Assembly: GCA_024398135.1 (NCBI GenBank)
Contig: CP073750.1
Location: 3,286,001-3,350,000, forward strand
Direction: 5' to 3'
Origin: a bacterium SCSIO 12643
Lineage (GTDB): Bacteria > Bacteroidota > Bacteroidia > Flavobacteriales_G > Salibacteraceae
DNA: 64,000 nt
In this document: positions 10,289-20,088 of the stretch, in pieces
Layout: each line of letters begins with the position of its first letter
Numbering within the stretch: the first letter of the stretch is position 1
Notes under the pieces: generated by a model
The model's database searches: none
Told to the model about the DNA's origin: nothing
What the model saw: only the letters and a program-made list of their open reading frames with translations
Made by a program: the position numbers and the translations under genes

Positions 10289-11446
10289 ATGAAGAAGATA
10301 GTTTTAGCGTTGATGATGGTTTCTGTTTCTGGAATGTTATTGGCGCAAAATGCTAAGGTGACTACTGCGAGTAATCATTGGAAGTATAAGCAATTGAGAA
10401 AAGCTAAAATAGCTATTGATGAGGCTTCTGTACACCCAAAAACACAAGGTAAAGCGAAAACTTTAGTGTATAAAGGGAAAATCTATTATGATATTGCTAT
10501 AGATACTACGGGACAGTTTGATGATTTAAAGAAAGATGCAATCTTTATTGCAGCTGAATCGTTTGAGGAAGCAAAAAAGAACGCGGATGCGAGAACTGAT
10601 ATGCAAGAGTTGAACAAGTATTTAAACTTTTTTGTTTACAATGCGATTTATGATCAGGCGGTAGGGTATTATAACAATAAGGAGTATGTAAGTGCTTCTA
10701 AGTATTTTGGAAAGTGTGCTGAAATTCGTGCACAAGGTGAGATTCTAGATACGATCGCTTATTATTATGCGGCTAACGCTGCGGCTGCAGGAGAAGATCA
10801 TGATGCTTCTATTGCTTATTATGATAAGATTAAAGATTCTGGTTACGAAGAAGGTGGTGTTTACGGAAAAATTGCAAATCAATACAAAGCAAAAGGTGAC
10901 ACTGCTAAAGCAATCGAAGTAATAGGTCAGGGTAGAGCTAAATATCCGGATAATCAATCGTTATTAATTACTGAGTTTAACCTTTATGTTGAAAAAGGAG
11001 AGACAGAAAAAGCGATTGGTAATATTGATAAGGCGATTGAAGCAAATCCAACAAAGGCCCCTTATTATTACGTTAGAGGTAAGTTGAAAGAGAGTTTAGG
11101 AGATGTGAAAGGTGCTGAAGAAGATTACAAAAAGACTTTGGAAATAGAGCCGGAGCATTTGGATGCAAATCACGATTTAGGCGCGTTGTATGTAAACGAA
11201 TCAATTTCAGTTGTAGACGAAATGAATGCTTTACCATACAATGAAACTGATAAATATGAGGCTAAAAAGAAAGAGTTAGATGCTATTTATGCAAAAGCGC
11301 TACCTTACTTAAAGAAAGCTTATGAATTAGATCCATCTGATACAGAAGTTCAGGGTATTTTAAAGAAGTTATATTTACGTTCAAAAGACATGGACAGTTA
11401 CAATAAACTTCAAAAAGAAATTGAAGCTGCTGGTGGAGCACAATAA
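10289..11446 (+). CDS. Secreted tetratricopeptide-repeat protein
   Basis: 385 residues with a Sec signal peptide (MKKIVLALMMVSVSGMLLAQ). Alanine- and tyrosine-rich helical repeats run through most of the mature protein. The best TPR units are around residues 225-310, for example AIGNIDKAIEANPTKAPYYY and GAEEDYKKTLEIEPEHLDA. TPR arrays mediate protein-protein contacts, and the signal peptide places this one in the periplasm. It lies 42 bases downstream of gyrA and ends at a strong bidirectional terminator. No enzyme domain is visible and no specific partner can be named. Confidence 0.85.
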   Translation: MKKIVLALMMVSVSGMLLAQNAKVTTASNHWKYKQLRKAKIAIDEASVHPKTQGKAKTLVYKGKIYYDIAIDTTGQFDDLKKDAIFIAAESFEEAKKNADARTDMQELNKYLNFFVYNAIYDQAVGYYNNKEYVSASKYFGKCAEIRAQGEILDTIAYYYAANAAAAGEDHDASIAYYDKIKDSGYEEGGVYGKIANQYKAKGDTAKAIEVIGQGRAKYPDNQSLLITEFNLYVEKGETEKAIGNIDKAIEANPTKAPYYYVRGKLKESLGDVKGAEEDYKKTLEIEPEHLDANHDLGALYVNESISVVDEMNALPYNETDKYEAKKKELDAIYAKALPYLKKAYELDPSDTEVQGILKKLYLRSKDMDSYNKLQKEIEAAGGAQ

Positions 11447-11465
11447 AAAGAGAAAAGAATAAAAT

Positions 11466-11496
11466 AAAAAAGGCCGCTCATCGAGCGGCCTTTTTT
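11466..11496. terminator. Bidirectional rho-independent terminator
   Basis: A perfect 14-bp inverted repeat (AAAAAAGGCCGCTC at 11466-11479 and its complement at 11483-11496) around a three-base loop. T runs lie on both strands. It separates the TPR gene (+) from the convergent OmpA-like gene (-). Confidence 0.93.
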
Positions 11497-11512
11497 ATTT
11501 TATATCACTTGA

Positions 11513-12631
11513 TTATTTAGAATCTACCAATTTTAATTCAACTCGTCTGTTTGCTCTTCTTCCTAATCCTGTTTCATTATCTGCAATAGGTTCGTTTTCT
11601 CCTTTACCCATATAGCTAATTCTAGATTTGTCGATATAATTAGAGATGAAATAATCGTAAACTGATTTAGCACGTTTTTCCGAAAGCTTTTGGTTGGCTG
11701 CTGAGGTTCCTACATTATCCGTATGTCCAACAATTTCAATATTCTTAGTTGGATTTTCGTTTAGATATTCCAAAATAAGTTCCAGGTCTTTATATGACTT
11801 TGGTAATAAACGGTCGCTTGCAGATGCGAATTGAATATTTTCAATGACCAAAGTAGAATCCTTTTCGATTTTATAGATGTAGTTTTCCTGCTCATTGGTG
11901 ATCGTTGTATCAATATAATTTTCAGCAAGAATAGAATCTTGCTCCACAGAATATTCTTCTAGCCGTACTAAAGAAACCTTATCAACAAAGTAATAAGCTT
12001 CATGATGCCAAAAATTGAGACTCCACCAATTCTTTTTCTTTAATCGATCCTTAAAATGAGTGGTGGAGAAATTACCAATAGATAGATACTTTTCGCCTCC
12101 TTTGGCACGATATACACCACTTACTTTAATCCATTGAACAGAATCCGGCTGAACAATGCCTTTATAGTCTTTTAATTCAATTTGCGGTGGGTTAGTGAAA
12201 ATATAAAAGTCTGAGGTATAAGAAGGTTTTTTAGGATAAATAGAGGCTCCAAATTGCTTGGCATAATAATTAGAATGGTCACTCCAGCTGATCCACATTT
12301 CGAAATAGTACTTTTGGCCGTAAACCAGTTTTTCAGAAAGTTTTATCTGAACAAATTCTCTATAATCGGAGTAGATTCGTAATCCAATATACGAAGAGCC
12401 GTCTTTAGGCTTGGGAAGATTCCAATCGTCACTTCCTCTGGGACGTTTTGTTGAAGGTCCATTTATAACATAGAAATCCACCGTATTGACAAAGCGCCAA
12501 GGTTTATGGGTGTGTCTTCTTCCTTTTTTATAATCGAAATTTCCGTTAGGAACTAAGTTCTGGGCAAAAACATTTGTGCTGGAAATAGCTGATATTAAAC
12601 ATACTGTAAATACGATTGAAGAGTATTTCAT
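11513..12631 (-). CDS. OmpA-family outer membrane protein with N-terminal jelly-roll-like region
   Basis: I chose the ATG at 12631, which gives the signal peptide MKYSSIVFTVCLISAISSTNVFAQ; an ATG three codons upstream is less likely. Residues of about 25-240 start with NLVPNGNFDY and resemble the carbohydrate-binding jelly-roll modules seen in many Bacteroidota surface proteins. The C-terminal 120 residues are an OmpA peptidoglycan-binding domain: IQFASASDRLLP, then VGHTDNVGT, then the LSEKRAKSVYDYF helix and GRRANRRVEL. It probably anchors the outer membrane or a surface structure to peptidoglycan. No beta-barrel region is evident, so this is not a classical OmpA porin. Confidence 0.88.
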   Translation of the reverse strand: MKYSSIVFTVCLISAISSTNVFAQNLVPNGNFDYKKGRRHTHKPWRFVNTVDFYVINGPSTKRPRGSDDWNLPKPKDGSSYIGLRIYSDYREFVQIKLSEKLVYGQKYYFEMWISWSDHSNYYAKQFGASIYPKKPSYTSDFYIFTNPPQIELKDYKGIVQPDSVQWIKVSGVYRAKGGEKYLSIGNFSTTHFKDRLKKKNWWSLNFWHHEAYYFVDKVSLVRLEEYSVEQDSILAENYIDTTITNEQENYIYKIEKDSTLVIENIQFASASDRLLPKSYKDLELILEYLNENPTKNIEIVGHTDNVGTSAANQKLSEKRAKSVYDYFISNYIDKSRISYMGKGENEPIADNETGLGRRANRRVELKLVDSK

Positions 12632-12758
12632 TTGTATCAAAATCTATTAGATAAGAACACCCAATGATACCAAAAATTGTTACCTAATAAAAAAAATTAT
12701 GGTAAGGATTGTAACGACTAAATGTTGAAATAATTTAGTGGTAAATTAAGTTCACGAT

Positions 12759-13472
12759 TTAATCAGTATTTTCAGGTTCCGCTTGATAAATAGCCCCAAC
12801 TGCAATAAAATATTGAGAAATGAAATAAGTAAGTACCGGGAAGCTTTCAAAGTTAAAAACCGATTGTGTAAAGTTTTGAAGTGTAAGTAACATTGTGGTA
12901 ATGGAATAGAGAACAATTCCCGTTAAAACCAAATAATAGCTTTTTTCATTCACATGATCCTGTCTTTTTAAGCCCTGAGAAACCAAAATCCATAGTAAGA
13001 TCTGATACAAGATGGCAGGATATTGCCAGGTTTGAAGGTCTTCAATTACGAATATTGAGATCGGAAATACGATGATCAACAGACTTAAAAACAGATTGAT
13101 CATTGTAATAGATTTAAAATCAAAAATGGAAAGGAATGACCTGCTGGTATGCTGAAATCCCTGAGCATAACTATAGATGGCTAATAACGAGAATGTAAAT
13201 GTTCCAATGATAAACCATTGACTTGTGTGAACTCTTAGCAAGAATGAAATATCGCTGAGAATGGAAAATATAAGTCCCAGAATAATCCCTTTTTTCAAGC
13301 CTTTTGGTAGTTTTTTGCTATTGACACCAAAGTAGTAAATCAAAATAGACAGAGCGATTGGTTTAGAGATAAATTCGGTCCAATCGTATGCTGTAAAATG
13401 AAAGATGTATATGAATAACACTAAAAGAAAATATAGGCTACTGGTTAGTGTCAATCGTTTATTCAGCGACAT
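12759..13472 (-). CDS. YhhN-like (lysoplasmalogenase family) membrane protein
   Basis: 237 residues with about eight hydrophobic segments and no signal peptide. The motifs SKPIALSILIYYF, then LGLIFSILSDISFLL, then FIIGTFTFSLLAIYSYAQG match the pattern of the YhhN family (KP, a G...D helix, then the FxxGxxxFxxxHxxY helix), although the usual His of the last motif is not obvious here. Eukaryotic TMEM86 members are lysoplasmalogenases; the bacterial role is less clear. The assignment is from pattern only. The next gene upstream (the VOC protein) ends 109 bases away on the same strand. Confidence 0.6.
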   Translation of the reverse strand: MSLNKRLTLTSSLYFLLVLFIYIFHFTAYDWTEFISKPIALSILIYYFGVNSKKLPKGLKKGIILGLIFSILSDISFLLRVHTSQWFIIGTFTFSLLAIYSYAQGFQHTSRSFLSIFDFKSITMINLFLSLLIIVFPISIFVIEDLQTWQYPAILYQILLWILVSQGLKRQDHVNEKSYYLVLTGIVLYSITTMLLTLQNFTQSVFNFESFPVLTYFISQYFIAVGAIYQAEPENTD

Positions 13473-13581
13473 ATTTACTTGATTTGGTGTGCAATTTATA
13501 TTGATGAAAGAATGTGGTTATAATTGGCATAAAGCCATATACCCTACGAATTGTAAATGTGAATTGTTTCGTACAAACATT

Positions 13582-14655
13582 TTATTCTGTGATTTCCGTT
13601 TTCTTATTGAGCATGGCATTGATCATCCAGCCGGGTAGGGGTTGCTTTGGCTCTCTTTTGAGGAGGTTTATATTTAAATTTAACCATTTTATTATTGGAA
13701 CTTTGTGTGTTTCTACAAATTCTATGAGTGTCCCATCCGGATCTTCGATATAACCCCAATAGCCAGCTGCTTTTCCCATGTCAAATGATCCATTACTAAG
13801 CACTCTAAATGGATAACCTTTATCCTTACACTCTTGTACCAGAAGGTCAAGGTTCCGTACATCAAAAGCGAGATGGATGAATCCAATATCACCCCAATAT
13901 CTATTTTCGAAGATCTTTTTTCTTGGGGTATCCGCTTCTAAACATTGAATTAACTCAATTTGACTTTTACCGAGGAGATTACTGAAACCACCTTGTCTTT
14001 TATTGTAATACGATAATAGAACCCGTCTATAGTTTCCAATACCATCCTTAAGATCATACAGATCAGGGAACACCCCGCTTTTATCGTAAATGATTTGATC
14101 ATATTCCAGGATATCAGTATAAAATGCTAAAGCTTTATCCATGTCAGAAACTCCAATAACACAACCGAATGGACCTCCAGTATCGAATCCGGTTTTAGAA
14201 TACCATGAATTGTATTCTTTGATTTTTAGCATATTGCTATTTTGATCTTCGATATAGAAACTTTTCATGCCATCAGGCTCCTCATGAATGGCGGATAGTA
14301 GCGTAATCCCTTTTTTATTTAGCTTCTCATAACTCTTCTCAATGTTGTTGGATTTGACCAGGGCTGCATTAATACCAATGTCTCCAATAATAACAGGTGA
14401 TTTTGGAGCCATTGGAGTTCTATCGGTGTATTGCCATAGTTCATAGCCACTGCCTCCAAGCGGATTCATGGCCAATATGGCTCTTTTTTTATGTGGCGAA
14501 CCACCCATATATGGAGCCATAAATGTGGCTTCATTTTGATCTTCAAATACGATCACATTGGACCCTAAAGTTGAAGCATACCATTCATATGCATTGTATG
14601 CATCGTCAGTGCCAACTCCAATTTGTTGAATACCGTAAATGAGTTTTTTTTTCAT
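13582..14655 (-). CDS. Two-domain VOC (glyoxalase/dioxygenase superfamily) protein
   Basis: 357 residues from the ATG at 14655; an in-frame ATG eight codons upstream is possible but adds only a short basic extension. There are two vicinal-oxygen-chelate units. The first is at about 8-130 (IYGIQQIGVGTDDAYNAYEW, later YELWQYTD). The second is at about 160-325 (FGCVIGVSDMDKALAFYTDIL, GFIHLAFDVRNLD, IEDPDGTLIEFVETHKVP). The second unit keeps a His in the HLAFDV strand and a Glu in LIEFVE, both typical metal ligands. The first unit looks degenerate. VOC proteins act on many substrates (methylglyoxal adducts, catechols, epimers), and neither sequence nor neighbours fix one here. Confidence 0.8.
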   Translation of the reverse strand: MKKKLIYGIQQIGVGTDDAYNAYEWYASTLGSNVIVFEDQNEATFMAPYMGGSPHKKRAILAMNPLGGSGYELWQYTDRTPMAPKSPVIIGDIGINAALVKSNNIEKSYEKLNKKGITLLSAIHEEPDGMKSFYIEDQNSNMLKIKEYNSWYSKTGFDTGGPFGCVIGVSDMDKALAFYTDILEYDQIIYDKSGVFPDLYDLKDGIGNYRRVLLSYYNKRQGGFSNLLGKSQIELIQCLEADTPRKKIFENRYWGDIGFIHLAFDVRNLDLLVQECKDKGYPFRVLSNGSFDMGKAAGYWGYIEDPDGTLIEFVETHKVPIIKWLNLNINLLKREPKQPLPGWMINAMLNKKTEITE

Positions 14656-15003
14656 TCTACTCGATTTAGGAAATACCATTTCCTGTGCTGAAAATCATAA
14701 TTGGGCAGCGTTATATTTTACTGGAAATGAAACGAATTGGGGAGGATTGGCCTCATCTTTAGGTAAATGTCACTCAACTATAATATTTCAATAATTTTCA
14801 TTTAACCGAAGCTAATTTATTGAATAATGATGTGGGATGTTATAGAAAAGTTAAATGGTTTTGAACAACGGATGACTCATAAACTTTTTAAATAATTCCG
14901 ACTAAATTATTGCTTCTTTATATCAAATAACATCAAAATACAGCGGTTTTAAATAGCAATATAATTAGGGTCAATGACTATCTTTGGAAGTCTAATTTTT
15001 TAA
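14656..15003. other. Intergenic region between the divergent VOC and SLC12-like genes
   Basis: 348 AT-rich bases without a convincing ORF, RNA gene or long inverted repeat. The only signal I can support is the TATCTTTG box at 14979-14986, facing the SLC12-like gene. Confidence 0.6.
14979..14986 (+). promoter_or_regulatory. Predicted -7 box for the SLC12-like gene
   Basis: TATCTTTG is a full match to TAnnTTTG, but no TTG lies at the expected distance upstream. It would place the transcript start about 10 bases before the TTG start codon at 15004, which agrees with that codon being the true start. Confidence 0.45.
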
Positions 15004-18000
15004 TTGAAGAATTTGGCCAGTCAAAAGAAATTCGGTTTTTTCGGAGGGGTATTTACACCATCTATTCTTACGATCCTAGGGGTAATCATGTACATGAGGT
15101 TAGGCTGGGTGGTAGGACATGCTGGCTTAACCGGTTCCATCGTTATTATTCTAATTGCCCATGTGATATCCATAGCTACCGGATTGAGTATTTCATCTAT
15201 TGCAACGAATAAGAAAGTCGGTGCAGGTGGTGTATATTATGTGTTGTCCAGAAGTTTAGGCCTTCCAATGGGTGGTGCCATAGGGTATACCTTATTTGTC
15301 GCTACATCATTTAGTATTGCGCTTTATCTTATCGGTTTTGCCGAGAACTTTAATCCTGTTTTAGGGATGGGATCAACAATCAATGATTTTAGGGTTTCCG
15401 GAACATTGGCGTTGTTGTTACTTACTATTCTGGTTTATATCAGTACTTCTGTAGCCATTAAATCACAATACTTAATTCTTGGGGCGATTACTTTATCACT
15501 GGTCAGTGTTTTCTTAGGAGATTTAAGTGGGGTTGAAGTAGCTGGCAATATTACAGGGCCAGAACAAGAAGTTTCGTTTGCATTGTTGTTTGGAATATTC
15601 TTCCCGGCAGTTACGGGTTTTACCGCTGGAATTGCAATGAGTGGAGATTTGGAAAACCCAAAAAGAGATATTCCAATTGGTACCATGTTGGCCATTGGTG
15701 TAGGGCTTATTATTTACATTGGACTGGCAGTATTCTTGAGTTTGGGAGTAGATGAAAATCTATTGCAATCCAATTATAATATATTAATGGATATTGCATT
15801 GTTTGCTCCATTGGTAATTGCAGGGATTTGGGGAGCGACATTGTCTTCTGCTTTGGGAGGATTACTTGGGGGGCCAAGGATTTTCCAGGCAATGAGTATC
15901 GATAATATTACGCCTTATTCTAAGATGTTTGCGCATGGTTCTGGGAAATCAAATGAACCACGAAATGCATTGATCTTAACCATTATTATCGCGGAAATAG
16001 GTGTGCTTATTGGGGAGCTAGATGCCATAGCCAGATTGGTGTCCATGTTTTACCTGATGGGGTATAACTTTATTAATCTTTCTTTTTTCCTTGAGAGTTG
16101 GGCCAATAGCGACTTCTCTCCTAAATTCAAGGTAAGTAGATGGGTAGGTGCTATAGGTTTTATTGCCACTTTTACGGTAATGTTTCAAATTGATCCATTA
16201 GCTATGGTGTTGGCGTATATGGTATTGTTTGGAACCTATTTTTTCCTGAAGCGAAAAGAAATGAGTTTAAATTCCGGAGATATTTGGGGGAGTGTTTGGT
16301 CCTCCGTGGTAAAAGCCGGACTTAAACGAATGGACGGTATTGAAGAGAATCAAAATTATTGGAGACCTAATATCTTGTTATTCTCCGGGGGGACGGATAA
16401 AAGACCTCATTTGATTGAAATATCCAAAGATCTTGGTGGACGTTCTGGAATGATTTCAAACTTTGATTTGATAGAAAGTCCTGATGCAAAAGTATTGTTT
16501 CCTAAAAAGGATAAAGGTGTGAAAAACGCAGATATCCGAGCAGATGGGATTTTTACAAGAAGGCAGGAAGTTAAAGATATTTATACGGGAATTGAAACGA
16601 TTGCCAGTGTATATGGATTTTCGGGTATCGAGCCGAATACGATATTAATGGGATGGGCAAGGAATACAGAGTTTCCTAGTCAGTTTGCAAGTTTGACGCA
16701 GTCCTTAATTGATTTGGATTACAACGTTCTATATTTAGATTATGATGAAAAGAGAGGGTTTGGCAAATATGAAACGATAGATTTATGGTGGAGAGGAATC
16801 AGTAATAATGTGATTCTGACCATCCGATTGGTGAAATTTGTTCTCTCTTCTCAAAGATGGGCAAATGCCAATGTTCGGGTTATTTTGGTAAATGATGATA
16901 AAACCGAGCGTAGACAAATTCAGGAAAGTATTACTTCAATCTTAGCTGAATTCAGACTGCAAGCGGAGATTAAAATCATTAATAATAGTGTAGAAAAACT
17001 ATCGATTTTTGATTTGATGAAACACTATTCGCAGTATGCAGACTTAGTGTTTTTAGGCGTTCCTGATCGTATTGATGATGTAGAAACGTATGTGTCTAAA
17101 ACCAATAACCTGTTGGATAATATCGGAACAACTTTAATGGTACGAGCATCATCTCAGTTTTCTGAGATAAGCCTTGGATTTAAACCAAAGGCTAGAAAAC
17201 AGGTAGGTGAGATTAAGTTATTTACATTAAAGAAAATTGATCTTCCTTTTGAGGCCAGTGTTAACCGATATTTTCAAAACCTGGAAGAGCGGTTATTTAA
17301 AAGCAACCAGATATTTACACAAGGTGGAGTTTCAGTAATTATTGGAGCCTATGTCCATATATTTGAGAAGTATCATTCTATATTCAATACTTTCTTTGAA
17401 AGAATAGAAGAGAAGAAAAGCGCTACGGTTTTTAAAGAACAATTTCTGATTTTACATCAGGAAACCATGGGTACTTTGAATGAATTCCTGGAGGGGCAAA
17501 CCGATCATTTGGCGGCACTATTAGATGATGAAATTGATAAATGGGCCAACAGAAGACAGGGAATTTTTTCTAATAATCCGGAAAATTTTAAGCGAATATT
17601 GTCCGAAGAAGAACTTGTTGGCCATAGAAGAGATGGTTCGGAGGCGAAGTGGGTGAAGTTTGAGAAGAGATGGGTACATCGTATTTTCGGAAGAGCATCT
17701 TTGACCATTGATTGGAGAGATCTTTTAATGTATTATGAGGCAACAACCAATTTGGTTGATATTAAGAAAATGCTTCATGATCTGGGAATGATTGAAGCAT
17801 TGAATATCAAAGCGCTTCGCGAACGTACAATGATTGTAATTGAGGAATTATTGGATAATATAATTCTGGAACCCGAGAAAAGAACCGTTCTGGTTAATAA
17901 TGCAAAAAAACAAGTGAGTACAGGTTTGATGGATCAAATAGAATTTATCAAGCAAAAACCTGAGCAGCTTCTGAGTACAGCGAATTACAGAGATCGGGAA

Positions 18001-20088
18001 ATGATTTTGAAACTGGTGGAGTTAGTGAAACGAATGGATGCTAACGCCATTATTGAAGATTTAGACGAAGATCTTAATGTCGCGCAAATGCGAAAAGCCA
18101 GGAATCAAATTCTGGACTTTTCGACATTTTGGAGTCGCAATCAAAAGTTGTTTGGTAATTTATTCCAGACCTGGGTGGTGACCACCAGATTGCATGTTGA
18201 GTTGGTGTTTTTAAAAGAGAAGGTAGCCAGAGATGCAAGAATGGAGGTGTTTGGGATTTTTAAAAGAGTATCAAAACATCTGGATCAACTACTGGTAAAC
18301 TCTGATGAAGCAAAGGAGAATACAAGAATATCCAACTTTGATGAAAATGAACTATTGAGTCATAATCCATCGGAGTTTTTGAGTCGTGTACATGAGGAAA
18401 TGCGTGATAGTATTGCGAATTTACCCGAATCTATTGATTTAATTAATGAAGATTCCATTCTCAATTTCGAAGATTTTCAGGAAGAGGATGTAGAACAGGT
18501 TACGATTGATTTGCAAAAGATTGCAGATTACTATCTGGAACTGGACTTTATTGAACCATTGAACAGACGAGTTACACATTCATATAATGTGGTTACAACC
18601 AAGTTTGAAGAAATGGGAAATAGAATTTCCTATATCAATCAATTATCTGAAAGTAGCGCTCAAGAATCGGTAAAGCAAGCTGCTCAATTGAAAGAAAAAC
18701 TCGCAGCAGATATATTGGAACTCAATCAACTTATTGATAATACCGAAATAGAATTTGTATCCATGTTGGAAAAACAGTTCTCGGAATTATCCTCAAAATT
18801 GAGTGTATCAGAGTTATTAACGACTTCGAATAGTTTAAGTCGATTTGTTCATATAAAACATGGATATCAAGGTATTTTTAAACGAATTGAGACGGTTAAA
18901 GCGTATACCTCAAAATTGTTATCCAACTCTATTTTTGAAATTAAGAGAAAACAACATCAGTTAAGATTAGCTGAGTTTAATGAGCGAAATAAAACGTTGG
19001 TAAATAAGCGAAAAATGTTTAGAAATTTCGTTGAAGCCAATGCGATGAACGAGACTGTTGCGACAAATTTACCGACTTATTATCGTCATTTGTTTTCTGG
19101 TAAGCAGGTGTTTAATAAACAATCTGCAATAGATCGTGATTTTGAAATTGATCAGGCTGTTGCTGCTTTAAATAAAGGCGAGACCGGAGGAGTACTGGTG
19201 ATTAGTGAACCGCTGGCAGGTAAATCGCATTTTGTAGAGACTATGTTGCATCAAATTAACCCGATGCGAATTGTTAGGGTATTGCCTCCTCCACAAGGAA
19301 TTAATGAGAACTCTGAATTGTTAACTGCATTTCAAAAGTCAACAGGACTTGAAGGCAATTTCTTTAATATCATGAGTTCGTTGCCAGAAGGAACCGTTTT
19401 TACCTTTAATAAACTTGAGTTGTGGTGGCTCAGAAAAAATAATGGAGGAAAGTTTATTGATCAGTTGGTTTGGTTGATTGAACGATATGGGGAAAGACAC
19501 AGATTCATTTTGACTATGAATATCTATGCGTATGATATTATTCGTCAGGTAACCAATTTGGATTCTGTATTGGCTGCGACTATTATATTACCACCAGCAA
19601 ATAATAGAGCACTGAGTGAATTGATGCTGAACAGACATCAATTAGCTGGAGTTGATATTCTATTTGAAAATAAACCGGATAAGAAACCAACGCATAGAGA
19701 ATTACTGAAGCATTTTGAAAAGTTTGCAAATGGTGCGAATGGAAATATAGGTGTGGCTATGTTGAGGTGGTTAGCAAGCATTAAACGATATGAGGATGAT
19801 ACGGTGTATGTGTCTGCGTATAAAGAGCAGAAATTACCTTCTTTATTTCCAATAACCTGGGGTGTTTTGCTCACGCATATTGTATTGCATGAAAAGTTGC
19901 ATTTAAATAATATTCTGGAAATATTTGAACTTCAGGATAAAGCGACTGTACATAGAGTTGTTAAAGAATTATTGTATACGAAATTGATTAAAGAGGATTC
20001 GAAGAATACGTATATGATTGAACCATTGGTTTTAAAGTGGGTGATAGAACAGTTGAAAACCCAAAACTATTTGAATAAATACGAATGA
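15004..20088 (+). CDS. SLC12-like cation-chloride/amino acid cotransporter fused to a helical, P-loop-like and winged-helix region
   Basis: 1694 residues, far longer than any simple permease. Residues of about 8-415 hold some 12 membrane segments that begin FFGGVFTPSILTILGVIMYM, the N-terminal signature of the cation-chloride cotransporter (SLC12) family, with GAGGVYYVLSRSLG in the next helices. Residues of about 450-725 resemble the SLC12 cytoplasmic domain (RPNILLFSGG, ILMGWARN, RVILVNDD). About 780-1370 is mostly helical and charged. At 1400-1408 a Walker A-like ISEPLAGKS lacks the first glycine, and at 1465-1472 VFTFNKLE sits where Walker B would be. About 1610-1694 looks like a winged helix. 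The start is TTG, since an in-frame stop directly precedes it and the first ATG lies inside TM1. It overlaps the next gene by 4 bases (ATGA). Transport specificity is unknown. Confidence 0.82.
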   Translation: MKNLASQKKFGFFGGVFTPSILTILGVIMYMRLGWVVGHAGLTGSIVIILIAHVISIATGLSISSIATNKKVGAGGVYYVLSRSLGLPMGGAIGYTLFVATSFSIALYLIGFAENFNPVLGMGSTINDFRVSGTLALLLLTILVYISTSVAIKSQYLILGAITLSLVSVFLGDLSGVEVAGNITGPEQEVSFALLFGIFFPAVTGFTAGIAMSGDLENPKRDIPIGTMLAIGVGLIIYIGLAVFLSLGVDENLLQSNYNILMDIALFAPLVIAGIWGATLSSALGGLLGGPRIFQAMSIDNITPYSKMFAHGSGKSNEPRNALILTIIIAEIGVLIGELDAIARLVSMFYLMGYNFINLSFFLESWANSDFSPKFKVSRWVGAIGFIATFTVMFQIDPLAMVLAYMVLFGTYFFLKRKEMSLNSGDIWGSVWSSVVKAGLKRMDGIEENQNYWRPNILLFSGGTDKRPHLIEISKDLGGRSGMISNFDLIESPDAKVLFPKKDKGVKNADIRADGIFTRRQEVKDIYTGIETIASVYGFSGIEPNTILMGWARNTEFPSQFASLTQSLIDLDYNVLYLDYDEKRGFGKYETIDLWWRGISNNVILTIRLVKFVLSSQRWANANVRVILVNDDKTERRQIQESITSILAEFRLQAEIKIINNSVEKLSIFDLMKHYSQYADLVFLGVPDRIDDVETYVSKTNNLLDNIGTTLMVRASSQFSEISLGFKPKARKQVGEIKLFTLKKIDLPFEASVNRYFQNLEERLFKSNQIFTQGGVSVIIGAYVHIFEKYHSIFNTFFERIEEKKSATVFKEQFLILHQETMGTLNEFLEGQTDHLAALLDDEIDKWANRRQGIFSNNPENFKRILSEEELVGHRRDGSEAKWVKFEKRWVHRIFGRASLTIDWRDLLMYYEATTNLVDIKKMLHDLGMIEALNIKALRERTMIVIEELLDNIILEPEKRTVLVNNAKKQVSTGLMDQIEFIKQKPEQLLSTANYRDREMILKLVELVKRMDANAIIEDLDEDLNVAQMRKARNQILDFSTFWSRNQKLFGNLFQTWVVTTRLHVELVFLKEKVARDARMEVFGIFKRVSKHLDQLLVNSDEAKENTRISNFDENELLSHNPSEFLSRVHEEMRDSIANLPESIDLINEDSILNFEDFQEEDVEQVTIDLQKIADYYLELDFIEPLNRRVTHSYNVVTTKFEEMGNRISYINQLSESSAQESVKQAAQLKEKLAADILELNQLIDNTEIEFVSMLEKQFSELSSKLSVSELLTTSNSLSRFVHIKHGYQGIFKRIETVKAYTSKLLSNSIFEIKRKQHQLRLAEFNERNKTLVNKRKMFRNFVEANAMNETVATNLPTYYRHLFSGKQVFNKQSAIDRDFEIDQAVAALNKGETGGVLVISEPLAGKSHFVETMLHQINPMRIVRVLPPPQGINENSELLTAFQKSTGLEGNFFNIMSSLPEGTVFTFNKLELWWLRKNNGGKFIDQLVWLIERYGERHRFILTMNIYAYDIIRQVTNLDSVLAATIILPPANNRALSELMLNRHQLAGVDILFENKPDKKPTHRELLKHFEKFANGANGNIGVAMLRWLASIKRYEDDTVYVSAYKEQKLPSLFPITWGVLLTHIVLHEKLHLNNILEIFELQDKATVHRVVKELLYTKLIKEDSKNTYMIEPLVLKWVIEQLKTQNYLNKYE

